Origin: Micromonospora sp. U21
Lineage (GTDB): Bacteria; Actinomycetota; Actinomycetes; Mycobacteriales; Micromonosporaceae
Reading direction: 5' to 3'
NCBI RefSeq assembly: GCF_018070045.1
Contig: NZ_JAGPYK010000017.1
Location: forward strand, 93,807-157,806
DNA: 64,000 bases
Below the pieces are notes generated by a model. The model was not told the DNA's origin, ran no database searches, and saw nothing but the letters and a program-made list of their open reading frames with translations. A program made the translations under genes and the position numbers. The number at the start of each line of letters is the position of its first letter. Within the stretch, counting starts at the first letter, position 1. Positions 1-8,075 of this stretch are shown piece after piece.

Positions 1-330
1 GACGGCCAGGTGATCGGCGCGATCCAGTGGTACGACGAGCCGGACCCGGACTACCGGCACGCCAGCCTGGACATCTTCCTCGATCCGGCGGTGCGCGGCG
101 CCGGGCTCGGCGTGGACGCCATCCGCACCCTGGCCCGGCACCTCATCGAGGAGTACGGCCACCACCGGTTCACCATCGACCCGGCGGCGGCGAACAGCGC
201 CGCGATCCGCGCGTACGCCAAGGTCGGTTTCCGGCCCGTGGGGGTGCTGCGCCGCTACGAGCGCGGCGAGGACGGCCGCTGGCACGACGGCCTCCTGATG
301 GACCTGCTCGCCGACGACCTCGTGGAGTGA
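1..330 (+). CDS. GNAT family N-acetyltransferase, 5' truncated
   Basis: The reading frame is open from the first base of the window and ends with TGA at 328-330, so the N-terminus lies outside. The visible 109 residues hold the central and C-terminal parts of a GNAT fold: a beta strand (VIGAIQWY), the acetyl-CoA pyrophosphate-binding loop with the RGAGLG signature, the following helix, and the C-terminal NSAAIRAYAKVGF motif that closes the acceptor site. The ending VGVLRRYERGEDGRWHDG resembles aminoglycoside 6'-acetyltransferase-type and ribosomal-protein acetyltransferases, but the substrate cannot be told from this part. The in-frame GTG at 10 is internal to the domain and is not taken as the start. 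Confidence 0.9.
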   Translation, partial: DGQVIGAIQWYDEPDPDYRHASLDIFLDPAVRGAGLGVDAIRTLARHLIEEYGHHRFTIDPAAANSAAIRAYAKVGFRPVGVLRRYERGEDGRWHDGLLMDLLADDLVE

Positions 331-465
331 ACCGCAGCTACACCGCGTCCCCTGCCGATGTCCCGATCCGAGGGTCATCAGTCCATCCGGCCGGCCACCG
401 ACCACCGGCAGTGCCGGGTTCCTCCTGATCAGCGGGCCGACGAGCCCGCCGACCAAGGAGGAACC

Positions 466-1662
466 ATGTCCCGATTCCCGTCCTGGCGGGAACCGCTGAT
501 CGCGCTCGGCCTGGCCGCAGGGCCGGTCGTGGCGCTCGGCTTCACCCGCTTCGCGTACGCCCTGATGCTGCCCGCCATGCGCGGCGACCTGCACTGGACG
601 TACGCCCAGGCCGGCGGCTTGAACACCGCGAACGCCGCCGGCTACGTGCTCGGCGCCGGCACGGCCGTGTTCTGGGCCCGCCGGTTCGGCGACCGGGCCA
701 CGTTCCTGAGCACCCTCGCGGTGAGCGCGCTCATCCTGCTGCTGACCGCCGCCACCGCGGACTACCCGGTGCTGGGCCTGCTGCGTTTCGTGGGCGGGGT
801 GACCACGGCTGTCACCTTCGTACTCGGCTCGGCGCTCGCCGCCCGGGCTGCCACCGGGGGCGGGCAGCGGCGGGCCGCGACGCTGGTGGCCCTCTACATG
901 GCCGGGGTCGGCATCGGGGTGGTGCTCTCCGGTCTGCTGGTGCCGGTGGCGCTCGCGGTGGCCGGGGACGCCGGCTGGCGGGCTGGCTGGCTGCTGCTCG
1001 GCGGGGCCGCCGTGCTCGCAATCGTCCCGGCCCTGCTCGCCGTTCGCCGGGTCACGCCCGTGACCGGAGTCACCCGCGCCGGCCTGCCCCGGGCGGACCT
1101 GGCGCGGCTCGCCCCGACCTTCGCCTGGTACGTGCTCTTCGGCGCCGGCTACGTGAGCTACCTGACCTTCGTGATCGCGCTGCTGCGCGACGAGGGACTG
1201 CGCACGCCGGGGGTCGCCGCGTTCTTCGTGACGCTCGGCCTCGCCTCCGCGCTGACCACGCTCAGCGTGTGGGGGAAGTTGGTCAGCCGGCTGCCCGGTG
1301 GCCGGGCACCTGCGCTGGTCTCGCTGGTGGTGCTACTCGGCGTGCTGCCGGTGCTGCTGCTGCCCGCCGGTCTGCCCGCGGCACTGCTCTCGGCGGTGGT
1401 GTTCGGCAGCGGTTTCATGGCCGGTCCGACGGCGGCCACGGTGCTGGCCCGCCGGGCCCTGCCGGTCAGCGGCTGGACGGCCGGCATCGCGCTGCTGACG
1501 GTGGCGTTCTCGCTCGGCCAGATGGTCGGTCCGCTGGTCTCCGGCGTGCTGTCGGACTCCGGCGGGATCGCGGCCGGACTCTGGCTCTCGGTGGCCCTGC
1601 TCGCCGTCGCCACGCTGGTCGCCCTGCGGCAGCCTGATCCCGCGCCGGCAGTCGTCCCCTAA
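466..1662 (+). CDS. YbfB/YjiJ family MFS transporter
   Basis: A 398-residue polytopic membrane protein with about 12 hydrophobic segments, the size of a major facilitator. The N-terminal stretch GFTRFAYALMLPAMRGDL followed by a GYVLGA helix is typical of the YbfB/YjiJ subgroup, whose substrates are mostly unknown. The start ATG at 466 is chosen because AAGGAGGAA lies at 455-463 right upstream; the longer open frame from 358 has no such signal and codes for non-membrane sequence. It stands alone on the plus strand and converges with the GlxA-type regulator. An exporter role is inference from the family; family membership is seen in the sequence. Confidence 0.88.
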   Translation: MSRFPSWREPLIALGLAAGPVVALGFTRFAYALMLPAMRGDLHWTYAQAGGLNTANAAGYVLGAGTAVFWARRFGDRATFLSTLAVSALILLLTAATADYPVLGLLRFVGGVTTAVTFVLGSALAARAATGGGQRRAATLVALYMAGVGIGVVLSGLLVPVALAVAGDAGWRAGWLLLGGAAVLAIVPALLAVRRVTPVTGVTRAGLPRADLARLAPTFAWYVLFGAGYVSYLTFVIALLRDEGLRTPGVAAFFVTLGLASALTTLSVWGKLVSRLPGGRAPALVSLVVLLGVLPVLLLPAGLPAALLSAVVFGSGFMAGPTAATVLARRALPVSGWTAGIALLTVAFSLGQMVGPLVSGVLSDSGGIAAGLWLSVALLAVATLVALRQPDPAPAVVP

Positions 1663-1691
1663 CCGGAGTTCGCCTCCGGCCGCTGAGCCCG

Positions 1692-1725
1692 GTGGTCTCC
1701 GGTCGGGGCACCGGCCGGAGACCAC
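1692..1725. terminator. Hairpin between convergent genes
   Basis: An 11-bp perfect stem (GTGGTCTCCGG at 1692-1702 pairing with 1715-1725) encloses a 12-base loop. It lies in the 70-bp space between the 3' ends of the MFS gene and the converging regulator gene, so it can serve both. There is no T-run, which is usual in this group. Confidence 0.6.
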
Positions 1726-1732
1726 GGCCGGA

Positions 1733-2719
1733 TCACTGGTGGCCCGAGATGCCGGTGGTGCGGAAGCGGGACCGGTAGGCGCCGGGGTTGACGCCAACGT
1801 GCCGCAGGAAGATCCGCCGCATCGTCTCTGACGAGCCGAAACCGACCCGCCGGGCCACCACGTCCAGGGTGTCGTCGCCGCGCTCCAGCAGGCCACGCGC
1901 CGCCTCCACCCGGATTCGGTCCAGGTACCCGGCCGGGGTGGTGCCCAGCTCGGCCCGGAACAGCCGGGCCAGGTGCCGGGGGCTCACGCCGCCGAGCGCC
2001 GCCATGCCGGCCAGGTCGTACGACCGGGCCGGGTCGGCGACCACCGCGTCCAGCACCCGGCGGAGCACGGAGTTTCGGGTGCTCTCCACGCTGGTCCGGA
2101 CGCTGAACTGGGACTGCCCACCCGGGCGCTGCATGAAGACCACCAGGTGCCGGGCGACCGCGCGGGCGATCTCCGGGCCGAGGTCCGCTTCGACCAGCGC
2201 CAGCGTGAGGTCGATGCCGGCGGTGATCCCAGCCGAGGTGATGATCCGGCCGTCGACGATGAAGATCGGGTCCGGGTCGACGGTGACCGCCGGGAAGTGC
2301 GCGGCGAGCTGGTCGGCCAGATCCCAGTGCGTCGTCACGCGCCGCCCGTCGAGCAGACCGGTTGCGGCGAGTGCGAACGCCCCGGCGCAGACCGACGCGG
2401 TCCGTCTGGCCCCGGCGGCGAGCCGGCAAATCTGGTCCAGCAGCGCCCTGTCCGCGGCCGCCGCCTGCCAGTCCGGCGCCCCCGGCACGACGAGGGTGCC
2501 CACCGGCCCGACGACGTCGGGCAGCGCCACGTCGGCGCCGAGCCGAGCGCCGGCGCTGCTGACCACGTCCCGGCCGTCGGGCGAGGCGAGCACCGACCGG
2601 TACGCCCCGCCGTGCTCATTGGCAACGGTGAGGACCTCCAGTGGGCCGGTGACGTCGAGCAGCCGCACCCCGTCGTAGACGACGAACAGCACCGTGTCAC
2701 CGCGCTCTGGGGCTCTCAC
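1733..2719 (-). CDS. GlxA family transcriptional regulator (DJ-1/PfpI plus AraC HTH)
   Basis: 328 residues with two domains. Residues about 8-180 form a DJ-1/PfpI (class I glutamine amidotransferase-like) domain, with the nucleophile-elbow cysteine in SVCAGAFALA and the THWDLADQL stretch seen in GlxA proteins. Residues about 215-318 form an AraC-type double helix-turn-helix with SPRHLARLFRAELG and the second-HTH signature VGFGSSETMRRIFLRHVG. Such proteins act as cytoplasmic transcription regulators; the amidotransferase-like domain usually senses a ligand instead of catalysing. It converges with the MFS gene, so direct control of it is possible but not shown. Confidence 0.9.
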   Translation of the reverse strand: MRAPERGDTVLFVVYDGVRLLDVTGPLEVLTVANEHGGAYRSVLASPDGRDVVSSAGARLGADVALPDVVGPVGTLVVPGAPDWQAAAADRALLDQICRLAAGARRTASVCAGAFALAATGLLDGRRVTTHWDLADQLAAHFPAVTVDPDPIFIVDGRIITSAGITAGIDLTLALVEADLGPEIARAVARHLVVFMQRPGGQSQFSVRTSVESTRNSVLRRVLDAVVADPARSYDLAGMAALGGVSPRHLARLFRAELGTTPAGYLDRIRVEAARGLLERGDDTLDVVARRVGFGSSETMRRIFLRHVGVNPGAYRSRFRTTGISGHQ

Positions 2720-2781
2720 GGGTCGAGCCTAGCCAGCCGCCGGACGACCGGACACGCCATCGGGCGCGACGGCCGGGCGCC

Positions 2782-3309
2782 TCAACCGTCCCAGCACAGG
2801 TGCCCGTCGGGGAGCCGTCGGGCGCCCTCGGCTTCCCGGTGCGGGCTGAGCCGCCCGTCCGGCATCAGGTGCGCAACGGGCGTCGTGCGACCGAGCACCG
2901 CGACGTCGGCGATGAGCCGGCGGTGGCAGCGCCACCAGAGGCTCTCGCTGCACATCACCACGGTGGTCCGCCGGGCCGCGTCGGCCAACACCTCGGTCAG
3001 TGCTGCGTCGAACTCCGACGTGCGGGTGTACGCGGCGTACGCCCGGAACGCCGCGACCGTCCACCAGGTGTCCGGCGCCGGATCCCCGGCCGGAACGTGC
3101 CGGCGTCCGCCGAGCCGCGGCTCCCAACGGTAGTCGACCCCGCACTCGGGCAGCCACCGCTCAAGTTCCTCCCGCCGCACGTCCGGGTTGGTGCGGCTGG
3201 CCGGGTACCGCCGCACGTCCACCACCAGGGCCACCCCTGCGCCGGTCAGCAGCTCGCCCAGCCGCACCCGGTCGGCGGTCCCGTGCCCGACGGTCAGCAA
3301 TTCCCCCAC
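2782..3309 (-). CDS. DUF488 family protein
   Basis: About 175 residues. The start is put at the GTG at 3309, giving VGELLTVGHGTADRV; the longer frame to 3579 runs through hairpin repeats and has no support. DUF488 signatures are clear: the N-terminal TVGHGT, VVDVRRYPASRTNP, the central RLGG, and near the end MCSESLWWRCHRRLIAD with the paired cysteines and CHR motif characteristic of the family. Molecular function of DUF488 is not established. It lies about 60 bp downstream of the start of the GlxA-type gene on the same strand, so the two could share a transcript. Confidence 0.85.
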   Translation of the reverse strand: MGELLTVGHGTADRVRLGELLTGAGVALVVDVRRYPASRTNPDVRREELERWLPECGVDYRWEPRLGGRRHVPAGDPAPDTWWTVAAFRAYAAYTRTSEFDAALTEVLADAARRTTVVMCSESLWWRCHRRLIADVAVLGRTTPVAHLMPDGRLSPHREAEGARRLPDGHLCWDG

Positions 3310-3362
3310 GACGATGGCTTGCCCCGAATCCCGTCGGCTTATCCCCGGACCCCGGCGAGACC

Positions 3363-3402
3363 CTGGACAGTGCTGTTCCCGTGAACGGGAACTGCCCAAG
3401 AT
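3363..3402. repeat. Hairpin repeat, left copy beside gene fragment
   Basis: TGGACAG, then GTTCCCG (3375-3381) pairing with CGGGAAC (3386-3392), then TGCCCAAGATC. It matches the copy at 3554-3596 in core and flanks (TGGACAG, GTTCCC or GTTCCCC, AACTG-CCAAGATC) and is probably a decayed member of the same repeat family. Confidence 0.5.
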
Positions 3403-3445
3403 CCGGCGGCGTGGCGCCAACCAGCCGGCCAGACTGCCCAGGATA

Positions 3446-3555
3446 CTGCCCGCCGACGCGCTCGACCGGCTCGTCTTCGAGCAGGTGGGCGTGCTCACCA
3501 CCGCGCAGGCCTCCCGGTTGTTGGGCGACGGTGTGGTGCGCGGCCGGATCCGCTT
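3446..3555 (+). pseudogene. Remnant of an AbiEi-like/DUF559-type N-terminal domain
   Basis: One frame reads PADALDRLVFEQVGVL, TTAQASRLLGDG and VVRGRIR, which has the pattern of the short winged-helix N-terminal domain found on actinobacterial DUF559 and AbiEi-type proteins (a reading such as 'the polypeptide starts transcription-factor-like and should continue with a glycine/tryptophan-rich loop'). The similarity stops abruptly at the hairpin repeat beginning at 3554. No start codon with a ribosome site and no body of the protein are present, so it looks like a broken leftover. The family assignment is inference from pattern only. Confidence 0.4.
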
Positions 3556-3592
3556 GGACAGTTGCCGTTCCCCGTGCACGGCAACTGTCCAA
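3554..3592. repeat. Perfect 15-bp hairpin repeat, right copy
   Basis: TTGGACAGTTGCCGT (3554-3568) pairs perfectly with ACGGCAACTGTCCAA (3578-3592) across a 9-base loop. It stands 9 bases beyond the stop of the minus-strand cellulase gene, so it probably ends that transcript, and it interrupts the plus-strand gene remnant. It is related to the copy at 3363-3402. Confidence 0.7.
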
Positions 3593-3600
3593 GATCTCAG

Positions 3601-6537
3601 TCAGGCAAGGGTGCACGCGGTGCCGTTGAGCGTGAAGGCGGTGGGTTTCGGGTTGCTGCCGGTGTGCGTGCCGTTGAAGCCGAAGCTCACCGACGCCCCC
3701 GGGGCCACGGTGCCGTTGTAGGAGAGGTTCGTCGCGGTCACCGCCGCGCCGGCCTGGCTGACCGTCGCCGACCAGCCCTGGCTGACGGTCTGCCCGCCGG
3801 GGAGACTGAACCGCAGCGTCCAGCCGTTGATCGCGGTGGTACCGGTGTTCGTGATCGTCACGGTGGCGGTGAAGCCGGTGCTCCAGTCGCTGGTGCCGTA
3901 CCCCACCGAGCAGGCGCCGGCGACCGGCGGGGGCGCGGTGGTCACCGTGACCGGCGCGGACGCCGCGGACGTGTTGCCGGCCGCGTCCACGGCCACCACG
4001 TAGAACTGGTACGCCGTCGAGGCGGTCAGCCCGGACAGGGCGAGCGTGGCGCCGGTCGGCGAGCCGACGAGGGGGTCGGTCGCGCCGGCCTCCCGGTGGA
4101 CCCGGTACCCGGTGACGCCGACGTTGTCGGTCGACGGCGCCCAGCTCAGGGTGAGCCCGGTGGCGGTGACCGCCGAGGCGACCGGGGTGCCGGGCGGGCT
4201 GGGGGCGGCGGTGTCGGCGGTGTCGGCCGGCGGCGTGGTCACGCTGAGCACCGGCGACGCGGCTGACGAGTTGCCCGCGCCGTCGCGGGCCACCACGGTG
4301 AACTGGTACGTCCGCTCGGGCAGCAGTGGCGAGACGGTCAGTGAGGTGCCGGTGCCGGGCCGGATCACCACCACGTCGTTGCCGACCAGGAATTCGCGGA
4401 CCTCGTAGCCGGCCAGCCCGCTGCCGCCGCTGTCGGTGGACGCCGGCCAGGTCAGGGTGACCGACCTCGGGGTCAGCTGGGACGCCACCGGCTTACCCGG
4501 AACGGTCGGCGCGGTGGTGTCCGGCACGGCCGGTCCCGGCTCGTCGCCCCAGACGCGGGTGCCTCCGGAGTAGAGCGGCACCTTCCGGTTCGGCCCGGCG
4601 GTGGCCTGGTACGACGGGTCGTTGGTCGGGTCCCAGGTGCCTCCCTCCGGCACCCCGATCTTGAACTGGACCTCCATCCGGTGCTGCGACTGCCCGGCCG
4701 GGGCGATGGTTAGCCCCGTGCAGTCCACCTCCACGTACCAGATGTCGCCGCTGAGTTGCTTAGCCGTGGTCGGGGACGGGCAACCCTGGGTGTAACCCGG
4801 GGTGACCTGCACCGGCCCGGCGCCGTCCGGGCGGAAGTAGTAGCGGAACCGACCGTCGGTCAGGGCCCGGGCCGGGAACGCCGACCTGTTGTAGATCATC
4901 GCCTTGAGACCGGTGGCCCGAGGCTCGGCCTGCATCACCGTGGTTTCCACGGTCAACTCGTCGACGTCCGGCGTCTCGGCGACCGGGAAGTTGGCCAGCG
5001 GCGTGCCACCGTACTCGGAGACCAGCCGGACCAGCGCGGAGGTGAAGCCGGCGTTGTAGTCGGTGGCCACCTCGTTCATCACGTAGTCGGACCGGCTGTC
5101 GCTGTACGCGTCGTTGGCCGCCGACGGCCCCCCGACCAGCGCGCCGTAGAGGGTGTGCCGGGTCTCCACGGGCACGCTCTGGCTGTCCCACCAGGAGCCG
5201 TGCGCGGTGCGGTGGTGCGGGTTGCGCGGCGCGTTGGCGCCGAAGCCGATGACGTAGCTGGAGTTGCGCGGGTTGTCGCCGAGCGCGTAGTTGATCTGCC
5301 GGACGGCGAAGTCGTGGTAGCGCGCCTTGCGGGTCGCGTCGGTGGTCTTGTCGCTGTAGACCAGCGCGGCGAAGGAGGTGTTGGCGGCGTAGCGCAGCGC
5401 ACCCCAGGAGTCGAGCACCGCCATCCCGCCGGGCGAGTAGGGCACCCGCTGCCCGTCCACGCCGACGGTCCAGTAGTCCAGCCAGCGGTTGGCGTCGTCG
5501 ACGTACTTCTGCTTGCCGGTCAGGTTGGCCAGCAGCACGTACGCGCCGAACTGCTTGTTGTCCCAGGCGATGGTCCACTTGTAGGAGCGGGTGGTGGACT
5601 GGTTCTCGGTGCCGAGCTTGTCGTACTCGCTCTCGGCCTTGGCCAGGTAGCCGGCATCGCCGGTCGCCCGGTGCAGCCAGATCGCGCCCCAGACCAGTTC
5701 GTCCTGCCAGCCGCTCCAGGAGCGGTAGAAGCTGGTCGCGTCGGTGATGCACTCGTGGTAGGCCTTCCGCACCGTGTCGGCGAAGGTGTAGAGCTGCCGG
5801 GCGTGCCCGAGCAACCGGTCGGCGTAGGCCGCGTCGGTGGGCCGGAACACCATCGAGGAGGCGGCCATCGCGGCCGCCGTCTCCCCCGCCAGGTCCGCGC
5901 CGCCGCAGCTCGCATCGATCCGGTACGCGGGCCGCGCCATCGGCAGCACCTCGGCGGGTCCCCACCACTTGTGGTCGTCGTCGCCCTTGCCGACCTGTCC
6001 GTAGAGGACGTTCGGCGCGGGGTGCGCCTTGATGAAGTAGTCGTTGACGAAGCGCAGGTTGTTGAGCAGGTGCGGCAACTGCCCGGAGGCGGTGTAGCCG
6101 CTGCGGTACTCGACCGCGCCCCAGGCGAGCATCGTGGCGCTGAACGCCATCGGGAAGCCGAACTTCACATGGTCGCCGGCGTCGTACCAACCGCCGGTGA
6201 GGTCCAGCCCCGCGTCGGCGCCGTCGGTGAGCGCGCTGTCGCCGCGCCAGGAGACGCGGTTCCAGTCCGGCAGCCGGCCGGACTGCTGCGCCTCGTAGAA
6301 GAGCAGCGACTTCTGCAGCGCCTCCGCGTAGTTGAAGTCCGGCGCGGCGGACGCGGGCCCGGACGGGGGTGCGGCGACCGACAGGGCGAGCCCGGTGAGC
6401 AGGGCGACTCCGGCGGCCAGCAGCCGACGCTGGCAGGGCTGGTCGACGACCGGTGGCCGGCACCGGTCGGGGCGGCCGGGGACCGGCGGCCGGTACCGGT
6501 CAGGGCGGCCGGGGACCGGCCGGGTGCGGTGGCGCAT
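3601..6537 (-). CDS. Secreted GH9 cellulase with CBM3c, two FN3 and CBM2
   Basis: 978 residues. ATG at 6537 has AGGAG about 8 bases upstream; longer frames lack a signal. Residues 1-65 are a signal peptide with an unusually long arginine/proline-rich n-region, a hydrophobic core after QRR, and a likely cut at ASA-A. Residues about 67-505 are the GH9 catalytic domain, with DAGD at 119-122 (catalytic base) and the acid glutamate near 489 in NEVATDYNAGF. A CBM3c-type module follows (about 515-665), then two fibronectin III modules (about 685-870) and a C-terminal family 2 cellulose-binding module (about 877-978). This is the layout of processive endoglucanases such as Thermobifida Cel9A, with one additional FN3. 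It would release cello-oligosaccharides outside the cell for the ceb importer in this window; a CebR-type box lies at 6648. Confidence 0.96.
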   Translation of the reverse strand: MRHRTRPVPGRPDRYRPPVPGRPDRCRPPVVDQPCQRRLLAAGVALLTGLALSVAAPPSGPASAAPDFNYAEALQKSLLFYEAQQSGRLPDWNRVSWRGDSALTDGADAGLDLTGGWYDAGDHVKFGFPMAFSATMLAWGAVEYRSGYTASGQLPHLLNNLRFVNDYFIKAHPAPNVLYGQVGKGDDDHKWWGPAEVLPMARPAYRIDASCGGADLAGETAAAMAASSMVFRPTDAAYADRLLGHARQLYTFADTVRKAYHECITDATSFYRSWSGWQDELVWGAIWLHRATGDAGYLAKAESEYDKLGTENQSTTRSYKWTIAWDNKQFGAYVLLANLTGKQKYVDDANRWLDYWTVGVDGQRVPYSPGGMAVLDSWGALRYAANTSFAALVYSDKTTDATRKARYHDFAVRQINYALGDNPRNSSYVIGFGANAPRNPHHRTAHGSWWDSQSVPVETRHTLYGALVGGPSAANDAYSDSRSDYVMNEVATDYNAGFTSALVRLVSEYGGTPLANFPVAETPDVDELTVETTVMQAEPRATGLKAMIYNRSAFPARALTDGRFRYYFRPDGAGPVQVTPGYTQGCPSPTTAKQLSGDIWYVEVDCTGLTIAPAGQSQHRMEVQFKIGVPEGGTWDPTNDPSYQATAGPNRKVPLYSGGTRVWGDEPGPAVPDTTAPTVPGKPVASQLTPRSVTLTWPASTDSGGSGLAGYEVREFLVGNDVVVIRPGTGTSLTVSPLLPERTYQFTVVARDGAGNSSAASPVLSVTTPPADTADTAAPSPPGTPVASAVTATGLTLSWAPSTDNVGVTGYRVHREAGATDPLVGSPTGATLALSGLTASTAYQFYVVAVDAAGNTSAASAPVTVTTAPPPVAGACSVGYGTSDWSTGFTATVTITNTGTTAINGWTLRFSLPGGQTVSQGWSATVSQAGAAVTATNLSYNGTVAPGASVSFGFNGTHTGSNPKPTAFTLNGTACTLA

Positions 6538-6895
6538 GGCGATCTCCTGTCGGAGGCGCTGCCGACGGTCGCGCCGGCGCGGGACGGCGTCGGACGGCAC
6601 GGCCACCGGCGGCGGCGAGGGGGTGGCGGTGTGACCAGAGGCCACTGTGGAAGCGCTCCCATGGATAGTCCACGATGTAATGCGAGTGCCGCCGGTTGGG
6701 AAGCCCGCCGCGCGCCGCAGCGCCCCAGCGCCCGTACGCGTTACAGCGACACGCGCAGGAACACTGTCTAAGTTGGCCCGAATCCTGTTCCTGTCCGGCA
6801 TGTCGTCCCAGCTCAGGCCGATCGACCGATGTCGCCGACGGATCCCACGCATGGGATCATGTGCCGTCCCCTCGATCAATCCCGGAGGAATCCTC
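6538..6895. other. Divergent intergenic region, GH9 cellulase and LPxTG gene
   Basis: 358 bases separate the minus-strand cellulase start from the plus-strand surface-protein start. Besides the CebR-type box at 6648-6661 and GGAGGA at 6883-6888 ahead of the LPxTG gene, I see no convincing -35/-10 pair on either strand and no further gene. Confidence 0.6.
6648..6661. promoter_or_regulatory. CebR-type operator upstream of GH9 cellulase
   Basis: TGGAAGCGCTCCCA differs at one base from the 14-bp palindrome TGGGAGCGCTCCCA bound by CebR of Streptomyces and CelR of Thermobifida. It lies 111 bases upstream of the cellulase start. With the boxes near cebE and a cebR gene in the same window, it predicts that the secreted enzyme is repressed until cellobiose appears. 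Confidence 0.8.
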
Positions 6896-7690
6896 ATGCC
6901 ACAGCGTCGGCGCCTGGCGCGCGCGGCCATCTGCACGGCCGCCGCCACGGCCGGTCTCGCTCTCGCCACCCCGGCGTGGGCGGTCGCCACGTCGGTTCCG
7001 CTCAACCCGGCTCACGTGGGCTCCACCGCGGCGACCTTCCCTGACAAGGACTGCAACGACGACCGGTTCGACAACCTGCCCGCCGGCTACGACGGCTGGC
7101 ACTTCGTCCTTCCGCAGGGCAAGCCGTCCAGCGGCTTCGAGTCGCTCACCCTGACTTTCAGCAACGGGTCCACCGCGGTCACGGTGCAGGTGCCGGACAG
7201 CACCGACGCCTACCCGGACTACTTCTACTCGGCCGGCGGCAAGCAGATGCACGCCTACCTCTTCACCCCGGCCGGGTGGAAGCTGACCGGCGGCAGCGCC
7301 GAGGTCACCAACGCGGTCGACAAGTTCAACCTGAGCCACACCTGTGCCGGCACCATCGCGACACAGTCCCCGAGCCCCACGCCGTCGACGTCGGTCTCGC
7401 CGTCTACGTCAGTCTCGCCGTCGACCTCGGTCTCGCCGTCGACCTCGGTCTGGCCGTCGGAGTCGGTTTCCCCGTCGGAGTCGGTTTCCCCGTCGGACTC
7501 GACCACGCCCACGGGCTCGGTCTCGCCCTCGGCGAGCACGGGCGGCAACGGTGGCAGTGACACCGAGGGCGGCCTGCCGCTGACCGGTGTGGCCGCGACC
7601 AGCATCGCGCTGGGTGGCGTCGCCCTGATCGGCGGTGGCGCCCTGCTGATGATGCGGCGCCGTCGCGACCGGATCACCTTCACCAGCTGA
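6896..7690 (+). CDS. LPxTG-anchored surface protein
   Basis: 264 residues. ATG at 6896 follows GGAGGA; the open frame upstream of it is not coding-like. Residues 1-27 are a signal peptide ending in ATPAWA. Residues about 30-150 form a folded domain of unknown type with two cysteines (KDCNDD and SHTCAG). Residues about 155-220 are a Ser/Thr/Pro stalk of six-residue STSVSP and SESVSP repeats. The C-terminus has the sorting motif LPLTG, a hydrophobic helix and an RRRRD tail, so a sortase would link it to peptidoglycan. The repeats are in the DNA too, so slippage could vary stalk length. It shares its upstream region with the cellulase, but a role in cellulose binding is only a guess. Confidence 0.85.
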   Translation: MPQRRRLARAAICTAAATAGLALATPAWAVATSVPLNPAHVGSTAATFPDKDCNDDRFDNLPAGYDGWHFVLPQGKPSSGFESLTLTFSNGSTAVTVQVPDSTDAYPDYFYSAGGKQMHAYLFTPAGWKLTGGSAEVTNAVDKFNLSHTCAGTIATQSPSPTPSTSVSPSTSVSPSTSVSPSTSVWPSESVSPSESVSPSDSTTPTGSVSPSASTGGNGGSDTEGGLPLTGVAATSIALGGVALIGGGALLMMRRRRDRITFTS

Positions 7691-8075
7691 CCCCGCACGA
7701 CGCCGCGGTCGGCCGCCGGACCCTGTCCGGTGGCCGGCCGCGACCCGTTTCCTCCGCCGGCCGGCACGTCCGCACCACCGCCGAGGTGAACACCACTCTG
7801 GACGATCGATTCGTTGCGGGCGCCCATCCGTACCGACGGGTAACCCGGTCGACGGCGCCCGGAGAAAGCTCACATCATCGAAGTCAACCGATCGATGGTC
7901 GGCGTACGCGCAGTTCAAGGTGATCCGGGGCGCGCGCGGCGCCCAGCGAGCGAGCGCGTGGGCGTCCAGCCAGACAAACGTACTGTTGCTGACCCGCTAC
8001 CCGACGCGGGACAGTACCGATCACCAGCGGTGCCATCGACGCCGCCGCTCCCCGGTCAACCCTGAGGAGAACGCG
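7691..8075. other. Intergenic region before aldehyde dehydrogenase
   Basis: 385 bases. The first part holds the terminator hairpin at 7705-7741. Further on are a short hairpin CCCGC/GCGGG near 8000 and GAGGAGA before the next start. No gene is supported, and no promoter stands out. Confidence 0.5.
7705..7741 (+). terminator. Long GC-rich hairpin after LPxTG gene
   Basis: A 17-bp stem (7705-7721 against 7725-7741) with only two non-Watson-Crick positions, both G-T, and a 3-base loop, starting 14 bases after the stop codon. There is no T-tract. Confidence 0.65.

Noticed and set aside
4756..6771. 671-codon plus-strand open frame across the cellulase gene
   Set aside because: Shadow frame caused by high G+C; the opposite strand encodes a complete GH9 enzyme with all motifs, and the plus-strand product is a low-complexity Arg/Gly/Val protein.
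7378..7510. Short tandem repeats that could suggest a CRISPR array
   Set aside because: They are in-frame codons of the STSVSP/SESVSP stalk of the LPxTG protein; no spacers.
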